Below, in pieces: positions 25,111-38,236 of a stretch of DNA of 64,000 nt. The stretch's first letter is position 1. Each line of letters opens with the position of its first letter. The translations under genes and the position numbers were made by a program. The stretch is taken from the NCBI RefSeq assembly GCF_900496995.4, contig NC_044006.1:19118214-19182213 (forward strand). The letters are read 5' to 3'. The notes under the pieces were generated by a model that saw nothing but the letters and a program-made list of their open reading frames with translations, did not search any database and had not been told where the DNA came from. Source of the DNA: Aquila chrysaetos chrysaetos (Eukaryota > Chordata > Aves > Accipitriformes > Accipitridae).

Positions 25111-28100
25111 CACTTATTTGTCTGGTGGCAAAACCAGCAATTTTTCTGAACGTGACTGCAAAGCGCTTTGAAAAAAATAATTTGTGTAACTATATGCAAA
25201 CTACAATCGTATTTAACTACAGTACAGCTATCACTCCATGTGGATCCAAGATTTAGACCACTTTTTGCAGATGAGCAGCCCTACTGGACTTTGTGCACTC
25301 TCAGAAAAATCTGTCTACAGTTCCACTGCACTCAGTGACTTGGTTAGAGGAAAAACAACAGAAGCAGAAAGATTTGGCTAAATAAGAATGATGTATCAAA
25401 ACACCCAATATTTTAATGAAAGAAACTGAATATCCACACATTTGCACTTCTGTACAATTTTTGTGATATATATATATATAATTTTAAGCTGTTTACAAAT
25501 AACATTTAATGCTTCAAATATTACATAATATTGATATTATATTTCTAGCAGAAATAAATATATTGCACTTAAAAAGAAACTTTTCATTAGGTGTTGCTTC
25601 ATAGTTTACGTTCATAACTTCTTTTTCCATAAAAAGATTTCCCCCTACCCCCACCCCATACACACAAACACACACTTCAATACATGGTGAATGTGCTCAG
25701 CAATGCATTATAAACAACAAAGTCAACACAGCAAACAGCAGAACTGTGGTACATTCTGTTAAAGAGGTTACATCCAGTTTTTTGCCTTCCTTATTTTTAA
25801 ACCAAATCCTTCCTCATGTTTCTGAATAATAATAATTAAAAAAAAGATTGTTTAAATGTACTAAAGGTAAAATACAGCAAACTGTATTTTTTGTCCTTAA
25901 ACTATCATAAAAAGTTATTTCAGAGTTTACTTAAATCACTGCTTAGTTTTCTTTTAAAAAGATAAAATAAAGAAAAAGAAGTTGCCATTTGATAAACTAC
26001 AGATGATACGCAAGGGCAGTTTATTACAGAGTAATACATAAATCCTCTGGCCAGCAAGTAAGTGGTTAGTAAAGAAACCACAACTGCTGCAGCAGAAAAT
26101 GCTCTGTAAGGAATAGTGAGAATAGGATCTCACTAAAGCCAAAATTAATCTTTCAGTGAGTGAACGTCATCCCTCTGCAGATGATGAGTGTAAGTGCTGT
26201 GGCCACAACTGCCTCCCAGATAAAGAGCCCTAAGTGTTACACTGATCTCACTGTTGCTTTTACACCTTATCTAGGGGTAAATTACCACAATGTATATAAA
26301 GTTACAGTTTTGGAAAGCTCCCCAAGTTTTTGCAATGGTTTTCACTGACATTTTTGTTTCCCTATAGTACACACACATAAAGAGGATATAGTTCATCATC
26401 AAGTTGCCAGCCCAAATGTTTTCAGTTTTAAAGAGGTTCATTTTCAAGTGCTGGTCAGTGTTTGCTGGATGTTGGAAGTGGCTCATGCAGTGCCCCAGCC
26501 TCCATGGATAAAGCCTTCTGGGAGAAAGTTTGCAATTGCATTTTGTAGATTGTACTACCAAGTATGTTAGCGATCAGACAACTTACCATCTTTGAACTCA
26601 CGAAGAAGCATTTCCATTAGAAACTCTGTACTTTCATCCACTTGGTCTATGCTTGTTTGTCAGTTTATACCTAGAATAGTACCATTGAAACCCAGTGGCA
26701 CTGAATTTCTATCTTTGACACTGCCTCAGGCCATATAAAGCAATACTGCAAACCAAGCAGCCAAATTTAAAATGTTTTTTAAGTCTAGCTTCTCTCAGAG
26801 CTCCAAAAGTAGAAGAGAAAAATTCAGACAAATGCATCTAAATCAGCTTTGTTAGTCTTTGGGACACTTTTGTTGGATTAAAGACCTGAGGCTGTTAACT
26901 ATGGATAAAAGGGTAATCCAGAAAACACCCAAAAGTACTTGTAACACTTTGGAGGATAATGTTATTATTCTCTTTGAAAGCATATTCAGGCATGTTCTCT
27001 CTACCCTTCTTAAAAAAAACCCAACAACATAAACCAGCACCAGTTTGCTCAGCCAAGAGAGCTCATAAAGGTGAAGAGCACTTCTCATGGGATACAAAAT
27101 GTGAATTATATTAGAAAATAAACTCTAGATTATATTTGGCATTCCTAGACTGTCTACTAGCAACAGATGTTCTGTCCTGAAAGTGATATAATTTTGACAG
27201 CAGTACAGCAACTCCTTAAATAAATTACGGAGTTATTGTCAAAGTAGTACAGATAATTTTTTTTTTAGGAAAAGCGATTTCACTCTTTAACCAATTAATT
27301 ACAAGTTTACATTCATTTTCTTTCCAATCGTGTTGTTGGGTTTTAGTCCTTTCTGTAGAATTCCTATATTGTTGCTGTCGCTACAGTCACTGTTCTTACA
27401 GTGGACTTTATTTTTAGGTGAGAACATTGAATAAAATCCCGTCTCCATTACAGTCAAGAAATTTGTGGCTGACTGCAGCGGGGCAGGAATTTTATCCCTG
27501 GAATCCCTCCCATGCTGCCCCCTGCCCACAGGGACGTGAGAGGGACAGGGAGAAGAAACCTTGCAAGGTGGCAAGACCTCTTCGTTAGACATCCTGTGGT
27601 CTCTGTCAATCTCAACTCTACGCAACAGGTTTTGGAGGTAGCATTGTGAGGGCAAAGAAGAAGAGGTGAGAACTGGACATACCTATTGACCTTATTCATG
27701 GGGAAGGCTCTCACAAGCTGCCTTCATTCCCTTGCTTGGGATCTGCCTGTGATTCTGCATTAGTGGGGAACCCAGTGGGTTTCTGATGCAAAGGAATTAA
27801 ACTGTCGGAGAGCAGCATATATGCCAGAGAGCAGTGTGGGGAGGGATGAGCCCACTGAGAGAGACTTGATCTGACTGGAAAAATCAAGCTGTGGATTTTG
27901 ACAGATAGTTCTGCATCATCTACAATATGAAACTCATCACAGAGAATCTGGATGAGGAATTGGCCTTATGTTTTTATATAGGGACAGTCTACTGCCATAC
28001 TTTTTCAGATCTGAATCATATTTTATTCATAGTGAAAAGCACTTGTCTTTCATTTAATATTTTTGTAAATGATGTTTCCAAAATCCAGTTTCATTATCCA

Positions 28101-30773
28101 GGAAGAACCTGGAGAATTTTCTCTGAAACAGTATCAGGGGCATTTCTGCACGTCAAATATTGGTGTTTTCAGAACAGGGACTGGGACAGGTCTAAAGAGA
28201 TTGTACAGTTTATTTCTCTGAATTTGCTTCATGAAGGAAGGACAGGTCAATGGATAAGCAGGCTTTATGTGACTTGTAAAGCATGCCTAAATCTGCCTAT
28301 GTGTTCCAAACTTATTTCTGGAGTCGTATAAAAGTTGCCTACTTACTTGACCATTTCCTGATGGAAGTATCAGCATTAAAGCTACTGGCTTGAATTCTGA
28401 ACCTAACCACATCCCCTGCAACTTCAGATAAGTTAATGGAGCTGCAGAGGGAAACAGATAAATAGAATTTCCCCACAGGCTTTAGTGCATGTCGTCATAG
28501 GGCCTTCATACAACTCTAACAGAAGTCAAGCAACTGAAGGAGAGGAATTAAAATTTTCTTCCAAATCTCCTCTGAAATTCTCGTTTCTGTGGAATCACAT
28601 ATGTACGTGAAGAGTTATGTTGTTGTGGGGCCAGTATCATCTAATTTCCTGTAAAATAGGGGGTTTGTATCAAAATGGGTCATAAGTAGACACAACCTTG
28701 CAACATGCACTTTTCAGGTGAATCTGATAGCCTGGAGCAAAATATAGTATTTGGATACATCAAGCCAAATTCAGCATCTCATTCTAAGCTATTTAAATAC
28801 TGCAGAGATTGATCTATTATATTCATTTATGGAACTCCTTGTAGTAGCTCTGAACCCAGAAACTGTAAATAAAAGTTCATTTTCATTCACATACAGAGGA
28901 CAGAAGTTGCAAATTGCCTCAGGTCATTTTTTATCAGCAGGTCCAACAGTGAGTATAAGGAAATTAGGATGATACTGCAGATAGCTGAGGTGATTGAAAT
29001 GGCCAATTTGACAAGATTTTAAAGTCAGCTACTGGGAAATACATAAAGATGGCCCTTATCTGTGGGATGCAAGTACTGGCCTACAGTAGAAACTGGGAAA
29101 AGCCTGGGTAGTTGTCATTGCTCTGTGTGATGGGGCATGTAAGACGAGGCAATGGGACAGAAAAAGGTGCATGACTTGCCTTGCACTTCACAGAGGTGGG
29201 AGGTAGGTGACTCAGTGTACTGTACTCCGCTTCTTACCATACAATACCAACACACACTGGTCAAAAGTAGAGGAGAATAGTCAAATAACCAAAAAAGTCT
29301 GTTTTCCATTCTGTGTTCCAGCTCTACACAGACCTTTAATATATGAGATTGGATTGCTAGTTCTTTTTTATCAATAGATGCATTATCATCTATAACTTGG
29401 ATGCAACTCTACACAGAAACTCTGTGTTGACTTCTTATTTACGGTGAAATCCCAGCTCCCACCACACAGAAAACCAGCACCACACTGGTACTCTTTTCAG
29501 CAGTGCAAAGGATTCATGCTAGCTCTCTGCAGAGAGGACATTTTTTCTTATACTTCTGTTGCATCAGACATAACATACTAGAAAGAGTGGACAGTACTTT
29601 GAATGAGAACCCTAATTACTAACTGAAAAAAGGCAGATATGAATTTTAAAAAAATTACATGTGAAGTTCTGCACTGATATTTTCCCAGGGAAACTCCACC
29701 ATTCTACTGGGACAAGGAAAAACAGACAGTACAACCCTCAATTTCCTCGACAGAGAGCTTGTATAATAACAGCCGTGACCAAACCCAAGAAATCAGAACA
29801 AGTAGAAAGATACTTCAATGCTACTCATCTTATATGAGCCCATTGATTACAGTTTGATCCAGAGAGTCTATAGACTGATCTAGCCTGAAATTCGGTTAAC
29901 TTGGTACACATTTGCAGCTAGAAACAGGTCTGTGGTGGCAAGTGCAGCAGCAAACAAGCACTGATTTAAAGATTCGGTATCTTGGGTTTCTACGTTTAAG
30001 TAACAGATTTTCCCAAATCAACATTTTCCTTCATCATACCTCAATAGACAGTTAAATTGCTCCTCCTAGGATATAGGACAAACTTCTTTTTAGACTGAAG
30101 GACAGAATACATCATTACTGCTACAGTCCTGTAACACAGTTCTTTTTTGGAACTGGTAAATGTTTTGTGAAAGAAACAGACAGACTTGTTAATAATTTTC
30201 TCTTTGGGATTATAGTAGCAACTAAGAAATACTGCTTTTGGTGAATATAAGCCAGTCTTTTAAAAAGGACAGTGGACTTTTCCACTTTGTCCCATTCCCA
30301 GCAAATGCGTGCTGAGATAGCCTAAAACATGCTCAAAGTTATAGCAATATGTTTTTCTGCTGAGATGCTTATCAGTCACAAGAGATGAAGATGAGTAAGG
30401 GTATTGCCTTTTTCAGAATTCTTCTAGCATATGAAAAAAAGACCTATACACAATTAACTTGTACACTGCTGCATAAACACAATTTCTTTCCACTAGGTAT
30501 AATGCACCTTTGGAACAAGCTGCACGCGACCAAAAATCCTGGGAACTTTGGGATCCATTTTGGCTGTGTTACACATAGATCTGTGAGCAGCTCCAAGCTG
30601 CACGCTCTCTTCTTGTGATCCCTCAATAGAGGAATCTATATCCATAACGCATTTTCTTAGCTGGTTTGTTAGGAGTTCAGCAGTCCTGCCACAGGCCTTT
30701 CAGGAAGGTCCCTTGTATTTTTCATACCGAACTTGCACATTTAAAATCTCATGTTTCTCTTGTCTTACATTAC
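25111..30773 (-). other. TBX20: Region downstream of the TBX20 stop codon (3' UTR and intergenic, boundary unknown)
   Basis: This begins directly after the TBX20 stop on the minus strand. No AATAAA occurs on the minus strand in the first 1.4 kb past the stop. The first clear variant signal is ATTAAA at about 29335-29340. Further signals occur near 28209, 28021 and 27405. The 3' UTR could therefore end near 29.3 kb or extend further. No other gene is seen, and open frames here lack recognisable domains. Confidence 0.45.
25412..26100 (-). other. Possible distal 3' UTR end of TBX20 or another minus-strand transcript
   Basis: Read on the minus strand, this segment has the look of a vertebrate 3' UTR tail: very AT-rich, with TTGTAAACAGC, TGTACAG and ATTTATTT-like words, a TATATA run, and an ATTAAA polyadenylation-like hexamer at 25417-25412. 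If it belongs to TBX20 the UTR would be about 5.3 kb, which is long but not impossible. There is no direct evidence for transcription. Confidence 0.25.
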
Positions 30774-31114
30774 TCATACAAATGGTGTCATCACTGCAGA
30801 GGAGTGACGCAGTCCCTGGATAGCTGCATAAGGACCCTGCTGAAAATAATGGTGGTACCTAGGCATGTGGAAGGAAGGGAAAGTGGGGCCACTACCTTGC
30901 ATGGAACTGGCTATAGCAGAGGGTGTAAGAGGCATTCCCAGGCGGCTGTATGGGGGCAGAGATCCTTGGATTGGATGAGGAATGGGTGTAGCTATGGACG
31001 CAGTGCTGGTACCCAGGGCACTCAAAGACTGTGGATGCTGAAATCCAGGAAAACTGGTTGAGGAAGATACCCAGGAACTGAGAGACAGGTTATCAGATGT
31101 TGTAAAGGCTGACC
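30774..31114 (-). CDS. TBX20: TBX20 exon 8, terminal coding exon
   Basis: The acceptor is TTGCTTGCAG and the stop codon TGA is at 30774-30776. It encodes about 112 residues: [19 protein letters not shown], later [34 protein letters not shown], and the end [13 protein letters not shown]. This Ser/Pro-rich C-terminal region is reported to hold activation and repression functions in TBX20. Only a few substitutions from mammals are apparent. The open frame continues upstream of the acceptor into intron, which is not coding. Confidence 0.96.
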
Positions 31115-34100
31115 CTGCAAGCAAACAGAAAGAATGCCTGACGTTTGCACTGCAACACACAAAGCTGGTAAAATAGCAAAAAGGGAAAAAAAGTCTTTCA
31201 CAGCAAGGCTAATTTTAATGACAAGTTGTCAATGGAAATACTTCTCAAATACTTATCCTTATATCTTTCTTTATAATATTATTGGCCACTTGCTGTCCTT
31301 TATCACTGCATCTTAGACAAATTTCCATTTTAAGAAGCTGGTTGCAGTGGCTTGCACGGTAAAATCAGCTTTGCACATTGGACATTTTTGGTATTAAACA
31401 CTGAAGAACCTTGCAATGCTGCCACTAAGCACTAAAGCATTTGCCCCGACGTGGAATCTCACTGCATTACAGCCCTGTTTTGAAGACATGATTGTAGCTT
31501 TTTACATCAGATCCTCAGCAGAACTGGTTATTTTTTTCTAAAATTTCAGTCTGGCAAAAATGCAGAAAAACATAATCTGCACTACAAGTTTTCCTTTTTT
31601 TTTTTTTTACCTCAGTAAAACTTGCCAATACCACATCTTTTCACTCAACTTGGCTTTTTCCAAAATACAGAACAAAAAATTCCAAAATGTCAAAACATTT
31701 GTTATTTTTCCAACTGTGTACAGTGCTCTAAGAAACAACACTAATGCTAAATCACAGTAAGAGGTGTGGGGTTTTAAGTGAAAGGCACAAAAGTATTAAA
31801 AACTTGCTCCTGGGGTAATTATCTACTATTTGATCAAATGGAAGTGGTTTCTTTGGTATTTTTTTTAATCTTAAAAGTTCCAATAATTCTTTTCACAAAT
31901 CTTCCACCTTCTCAGAACATGTTTTCTCTGAAGATTGAAAAATCAGAAAAAAAAAAGGAAAAACAGTATCTTTAAATTAGAACTAATTACTTATTTTATT
32001 TTGACAGTAAAATTTTTGGGAAACCAATGAACAATTTGTTTTGATAATTATACATGGTCATTTTCAAATAATCTGGTGATGATGTTGCCCCTCACCTCTG
32101 CAGTTCCTCTACGCATCTGGTCATCATCAGATATCTGATTTCTAGAAATGGGGAATGCAATAAAATCCTATAAATAATCTCTTATTTTTTATTCCTATTC
32201 AAACAGTAATCCAACTCATGTCCCTTCTGTATTTTCTTTCTTGTCCAACTTTGTCCATTGAGGAAATGTTTCTTTAAGAAATAAATTTACTGGCAAGAAT
32301 ATTTGGCAAAATATAACACCAAGCCAGTATTGCAAAACATTCTGAGAAAACAAATTTTACAACAGGTATTAGTTTCAGAAATCTGATTCTAGAAGATAGG
32401 TTCATCCAAATTGTGAGAAGAAAAAATATGACGACATCTATCTGTCAAGGTATACATATTGGAATTATGTATACTAACCAATCGTAGCCACGTACTCAAA
32501 ACAAAACTATAAGCAAACAACAATAGAAAGAAAAAATGCAGATTATTATTTTAAAAAAATCATAACTCTCTTTAGGGATATATTCACAAATCAGAAAGAG
32601 GGCTACTCTTGATTAACTCCTTCTCTGCTTAATGAAACAAGTAAAATAGCCCAGTAGCAGGGAAGAGAAATTGTGTCAGCTCAGCAGTAAAAATGGACTT
32701 GAACCAAATCCTGACCCCACCACTGAACCAAATCCTAACTGCTGGGGAGTTAGGATCCAGAGCCAAACTATAAGGATAACACCACACTCTGAGCTTTATG
32801 GCGCTTCAGGGAAAGCAGGATGTGAATCTGGATTTGACGAGAAGGTTTACATTTGGCTCTGTTCCAGGTGGCTACCATGAATCCCATGTGCGAATGCTGG
32901 AGCACAGGCACCCAGACATTATGCATTAAAGAGTTTTAATTGGATTTATATATTTCATATCTGTTAATTCCTTTGGAAACAGACTTCTTGTGATAAATAT
33001 ACTACTGAAGGCTAGCCACTTCCATCTTTAGATGGCTGAAATTGGCTGAGATGAGAACGCTCTGGATGTAATTAGAAATAAATAGCATTGATAGACTTTC
33101 CTTGTTCTACACAGAATAAAGGATGTGATTCCTTCTCATGAGGAACCTCCATAAGTGCCCTTTCCTCCTCCAACTGCAATGGTCTCTAATTACAACTTAG
33201 TACTCCAAAAAGTCTCATTTGCCAGCACCAAGGAAATGTGCTGTAGTAATTCTGAAGGCAGTCAAGGCCTCAGAGGGCTTATGACACACACCACCCATCA
33301 GTGTGTTTGTATTTGGCTGTCAGCTCTCACACATATAGAAGGACACCCCTCAATTCTGCATGCAAGGTAGTTTTCAAATGCATCAGAAGAAATAAAAATG
33401 TCTGTGGAGTTTCAGTAAGGTCATTATTTCTCTCCTTGTGTCTTGGACAACTTTTTCTTTTTTAAGGACACCAGACCTAAACAGAGAGTGAAGGCAGTAC
33501 AAGGTAGTCATCTGCAAGAGCAGTATGTTTTACCCTCTGTGCATGCCTCTGGTTGCCCAGAACAACCACATCCTATGTTAGCATATGGCTCCCAGATCAG
33601 AAAAAAGTTGGTTGCCACAACTCATCATCTTCCTCACTTACTCATTTGCCATATTGCAAGTAAATGCAGAACTGTACCCTGTACATATTATAAATAAAAT
33701 TAATTTTAATAAACAATTCCTTCATCCTCTGACACCTTCCTCAGGATTCTCTTCAGAAAAGAAAGGCTCTAAAGGCCAGTTCTCATACTGAGGTTCACCT
33801 CATTCACTTTGTCACTCCCAAAGCAGGACATCATACCAGGGAGAAATGTAATTTTTGGAGAAAAGGTGCCTTGCTCTGAGCACTTCTGGCAAGGGAAAAT
33901 TTAGCACTGTCTTCAGCAATAACTGGCCTAGGATCTAAGCTGACGTGAAGCAAGGTAATCCCCCAGAAGTATGTGAAAGGATGGCATTGTACCAGCTGAG
34001 GAGTTGCTCCAGAAACTCTGCAATCTAAGGAACTGCTCTCGGAATAGACATGTATGAACAAGCCCACCTAATCACATTTTGTTGAAGAGCAACTTGTGGT

Positions 34101-37100
34101 TAAAAATAAGCGTGTTTTCCCTGCAGAAGTCCAAAGAGCTTATGAACAGAAATAATGCTCTTATCTTAGCAACACTGTATGAAGTTAGAGGACAAGACAA
34201 GGGCACTGCCAGTCGCAAGGCAGATAGAACTGCTTTACCTCAAGTGGCTGTTGCATGTCAGGCAGGTCACAAAGTCAACATGCAAAGTATAATGCACCAC
34301 AAGTTTACGCTAGTCAGAGATCCCACAGGATGGGTTTGAGATCTATTTCCAGTGGCAAATTATGACAGATGCAATTTGTCCAGTGAGTAGCCCCACAAAG
34401 AACAGCTCTGCTTTGCTCCTACTCTTGCGACTGCTAAAGTAGACAAACCATTTGATAAAGCATTTGAAGTGAATTGCCTCAGCGGGAAAAGCACCTTTTA
34501 GAGACCAAGAGATAACAATTAAACACCACTTTTCCAGGGAGCTATGGACTTTTCTTCCTGTAGAACCAAAGCAGGTTAACCACAGGCTGGTTGAAGATGG
34601 TCAGAACCAAGTCCTCTGTTCACAGAAGCCTGGAGGGGCAGCAAATGGCACATCTACATGGTACTTTACAAACGGTGCTGAGCCCCAGCTAGTAAGTCGT
34701 GCCAAGGGATGGGAAGCCTTAGCTTGTTCCCAGCACCATGGTAATGAAGTCGCCTGTTTTTCAGCCATGTTGAAGAAGAAGCAGAGATAGTTCTCTTCTG
34801 TTGGCAAAGGCTGTATAGGCATCTCTAGATCTGCCTCCTGAACTAGCCACCCACACTAGTGCCATGGGCATATCAGGTGTCCAGAAGAGCCATAAGGTAA
34901 CAAGTATTATTCTTCATTATAGGACCTCATGGCAGAAAGACACACCAGAGAAATGCTTCAGAGTTAACACAGTACTGACTGTGGTCCTCCTTTTCTCAAG
35001 CATAACTACGTCACCACAGTTTACCTCATGAGCACATTTTCCTACCTCTGCTTTGTGTTGCCTGGCTATCATCTCCGAGATCATCTTCTCCTCCATAGGT
35101 TCGAATGGGAGATCGGGCATAGGAATGCTTTTGGATAAGACTCTCCACACTTTCTCTGTGAAAGGAAACAACACACCATATCAATAACATCCTAAACAGC
35201 CTACTAATCCATTAGGTTAAATACAGTGAACATGCTGCCTTTTCCCTGTTCAGATCACAGCTTTCTCACACAGAATCTCCAAAATTACTTAACAAAAGGG
35301 TTACCTCCATAGCATGTCACTGGAAATGCCGAACTTGGCCTGCGGTGTTTTAACATTGCTCATCACCTCTTACCTGCGTTGTACTGCTTCTTCAGCAGAT
35401 GAAGTACAGCAAACTTCCCACTGCCTTTCCTGGATGTGGTCTCAGACGGGGAATATAAGACCAGCACTCTTCACAAATTTGGAAATGCAAGCTCTGGGGT
35501 TATTCACGCTGAATGACCAATCTGGGTTCAAAGAGACACCTGTGGTCCAGCTCCTTCCAAACAAGCTTTCACATCACACCTGACCACCTCATCTGGCACT
35601 CTCCCATTTTTCTGAAATCAGGGGCAAGAGACAGATGTGTCTAGAGACAGCTCAGGTCTAACCATGCTTTCTCAGCATCAGAATGGAAACCAGTTCGTAG
35701 CAGGAAGTCTACAGATACTACCGATCTCGTGCCGTGTCTATTCTGGGAGGTTAGACGTGTCTGCCAGGCCCCCGCCTTGCTGGTGGCACAAAGCACTGAA
35801 GTCACCCAAACAATTTTTAAATAGAAGGAAGGCATATCTGCACGATAAGCCACAGCAGTCTGTAAGGAAGATCCAACCTTACACATTCCGAGCGCGTTTC
35901 CATGTAAGTAGGTGGCATTATACTAAAGCTGAATATGACCTAGGCACATTTCCAAAATGGCTTTGACGTTCTGTTCCCGTTTAAGAAATCTAGGTAGTGA
36001 TAGCTGTTTAAATCTGCTGCTGGGTGAAGGTTTTGTCTGAATTTACCATTTGGCCATTCATACTTGCTAATGCCCTTCGCTTGGAGAGTGTGGCTGTTGC
36101 AGAAATTCCAAGGAAAAACATTTTCCAAGTAACTTGACAAATCACAATGGCACATGTTTTTCTTTCCTACAGAAAGCCCATTATGGTCATTTTGTCCTTG
36201 GTCTATCACTGGCATTATTACTTATGCTAGTCTCCTCAGAAAAAAATAAATAAAAAGGGGATCTTATCAAAGTGATTTACTTGTGTCAGGATTGGAAGTG
36301 GACTGAAAGCAATGGCAGTTCCTACATAGAGAATTATATAATTGAATTACTGCCTTTTAAGTGATTGAAAACAGTAGGCATATCGGTGCTATCTCGAAGA
36401 AGATTTTACAAAGAAAAAGACAGATGGCATTGTTTACATTATGTGCTGAATGCCTCTTGAAACTTTTTTTTTCTGAAGCAGAATGTGAAATGCAAAGAAT
36501 TCTACTTAACCAAAAAGACTATCTATCTCAGACAAGTACAGAATAACTGAATAATGGATTAGACCAATGTTGTCTGAGTGATTTAGGTACCAGTCTGTAA
36601 ACATATTCCTAACCAAAGAGTTACTAATCTTTAAAGGTCTGAAAAATATATGTGATTCAGGTGATTGCCTGTATTGACTTTATTTCTAGTAAAGGTCTGC
36701 TTATAACAACAGACATTACAGCATGTAATAATATTCTGATGCAACAGAAACAATGCAGGCTCTAGTTTCCGTGCAGTGGGCCAAATTAATCTCTAAAACA
36801 TTGGATCCAATGGCGGTTTGGGGATAAACTCACCCCAATAAATTTACATTTGAATTACCTACAGGGATTTAAAGCTAAATCAAATGCCCACAATTATTGC
36901 AGACAAAATTCTTTCCAGATGGGTTTGTAAGCTAGACAGAGAACTCTATTATTCTATATGGTTTTCTTCTTTTAAAGGAAAAAGAGAGGTGACTTCTTAG
37001 TGAACCTTGAATCTGCAAAGTTTGAAACCAGGGAACTATGTGGTAGGTTTATTTATTTATTTTTAATGTTGTAATGTTGCAGGTAGTATGCTAAAGGTTT

Positions 37101-38188
37101 TAGAAGATTAATCTCCTTCATTGGCACAAGAAGCAAAGGTTTTTATGGCAGAGGGAACGGTCTAATGAGGAAACTTGGATCAGGGAAAGCAACTAATTCA
37201 CAAAAGCAGTTCCTTTTGCACAGCTGGGAATTCATATTCAAAACTGTATATGCTTATCTTGCCTAACCGTGTTGGTGGTTTACGCTATAATCACAACTTG
37301 TCTACTAATTTTTCATTTTAGAGGTTGAGGCTGTGATTCACATCATGAGCACAAAGCTTGGAGATTCACACCAGAATTTAGGCACCTGGCCCCCACAGCC
37401 TTCAAGCGGACACTCTTCTTTCCATATACAACACATGCTGCATATAAACCTCCAAAACAGACCTACAAAATGCAAAAGGCTGAGCAGAAAACCACCTAAG
37501 TGTGCAAAAGGAAACAAAGAAAAACAAGAAGTGGTGTATTTTCTCCACTCATGAAGTATATCTCTGAGTTATCCCACCAAGCACTGTTTCTTCCACCTAG
37601 AAAAACAAGAGACAAAGTCTGCACTCAGGCCTCCCCCTGAGAGAAGTGACCTAAGTGATCCACATCCTAGAGAAGTGACCTAAGTTAAGGGATAATTCTT
37701 CCTGCACTTTGTGTTTCAAAGGAAAGGGGTGGTGGCCTCTGCACCATGCTCAACTATTTCATGCTCAGAGAACACCACCCGGAGATCAAGTCTTCTTGGG
37801 GAACAAAGCCGTTGCAACTCATCTAATCTATGGAAACGTGTGGAGTTTCCCACATAGCTTGGAAAGAGGAGGCCAACCTCCTCCACCCTTTAAAGACAGA
37901 GGTGCTTTAGGACTTTTTCCAAAGTAGATGTGTAGGAGGAAGCAAAACTTTAACAACAAGATTTAAGTCACTGTCAAGTCCAGTTCAAAATGCAGGAACA
38001 AAGCTGGCAATCTGGAACATGGGTTCCTGCTTATACCCTTTTTTCAGCTGGGGACGAAAGGACTTAAATCTCAAAATCATCCTGAAAATTCTGCTTATGG
38101 AAGTGTGAACTGTTTAGAATATCCAGAATATGGTGCTCTGTAGAGTGGACCAATAAAATTTTTAAAGTCCCAGAATTTTATACTATTG

Positions 38189-38236
<48 letters not shown>

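Noticed and set aside
25464..25481. Short (AT)n run as a possible TATA-type promoter
   Set aside because: It is a simple repeat in an AT-rich stretch, with no downstream start or exon.
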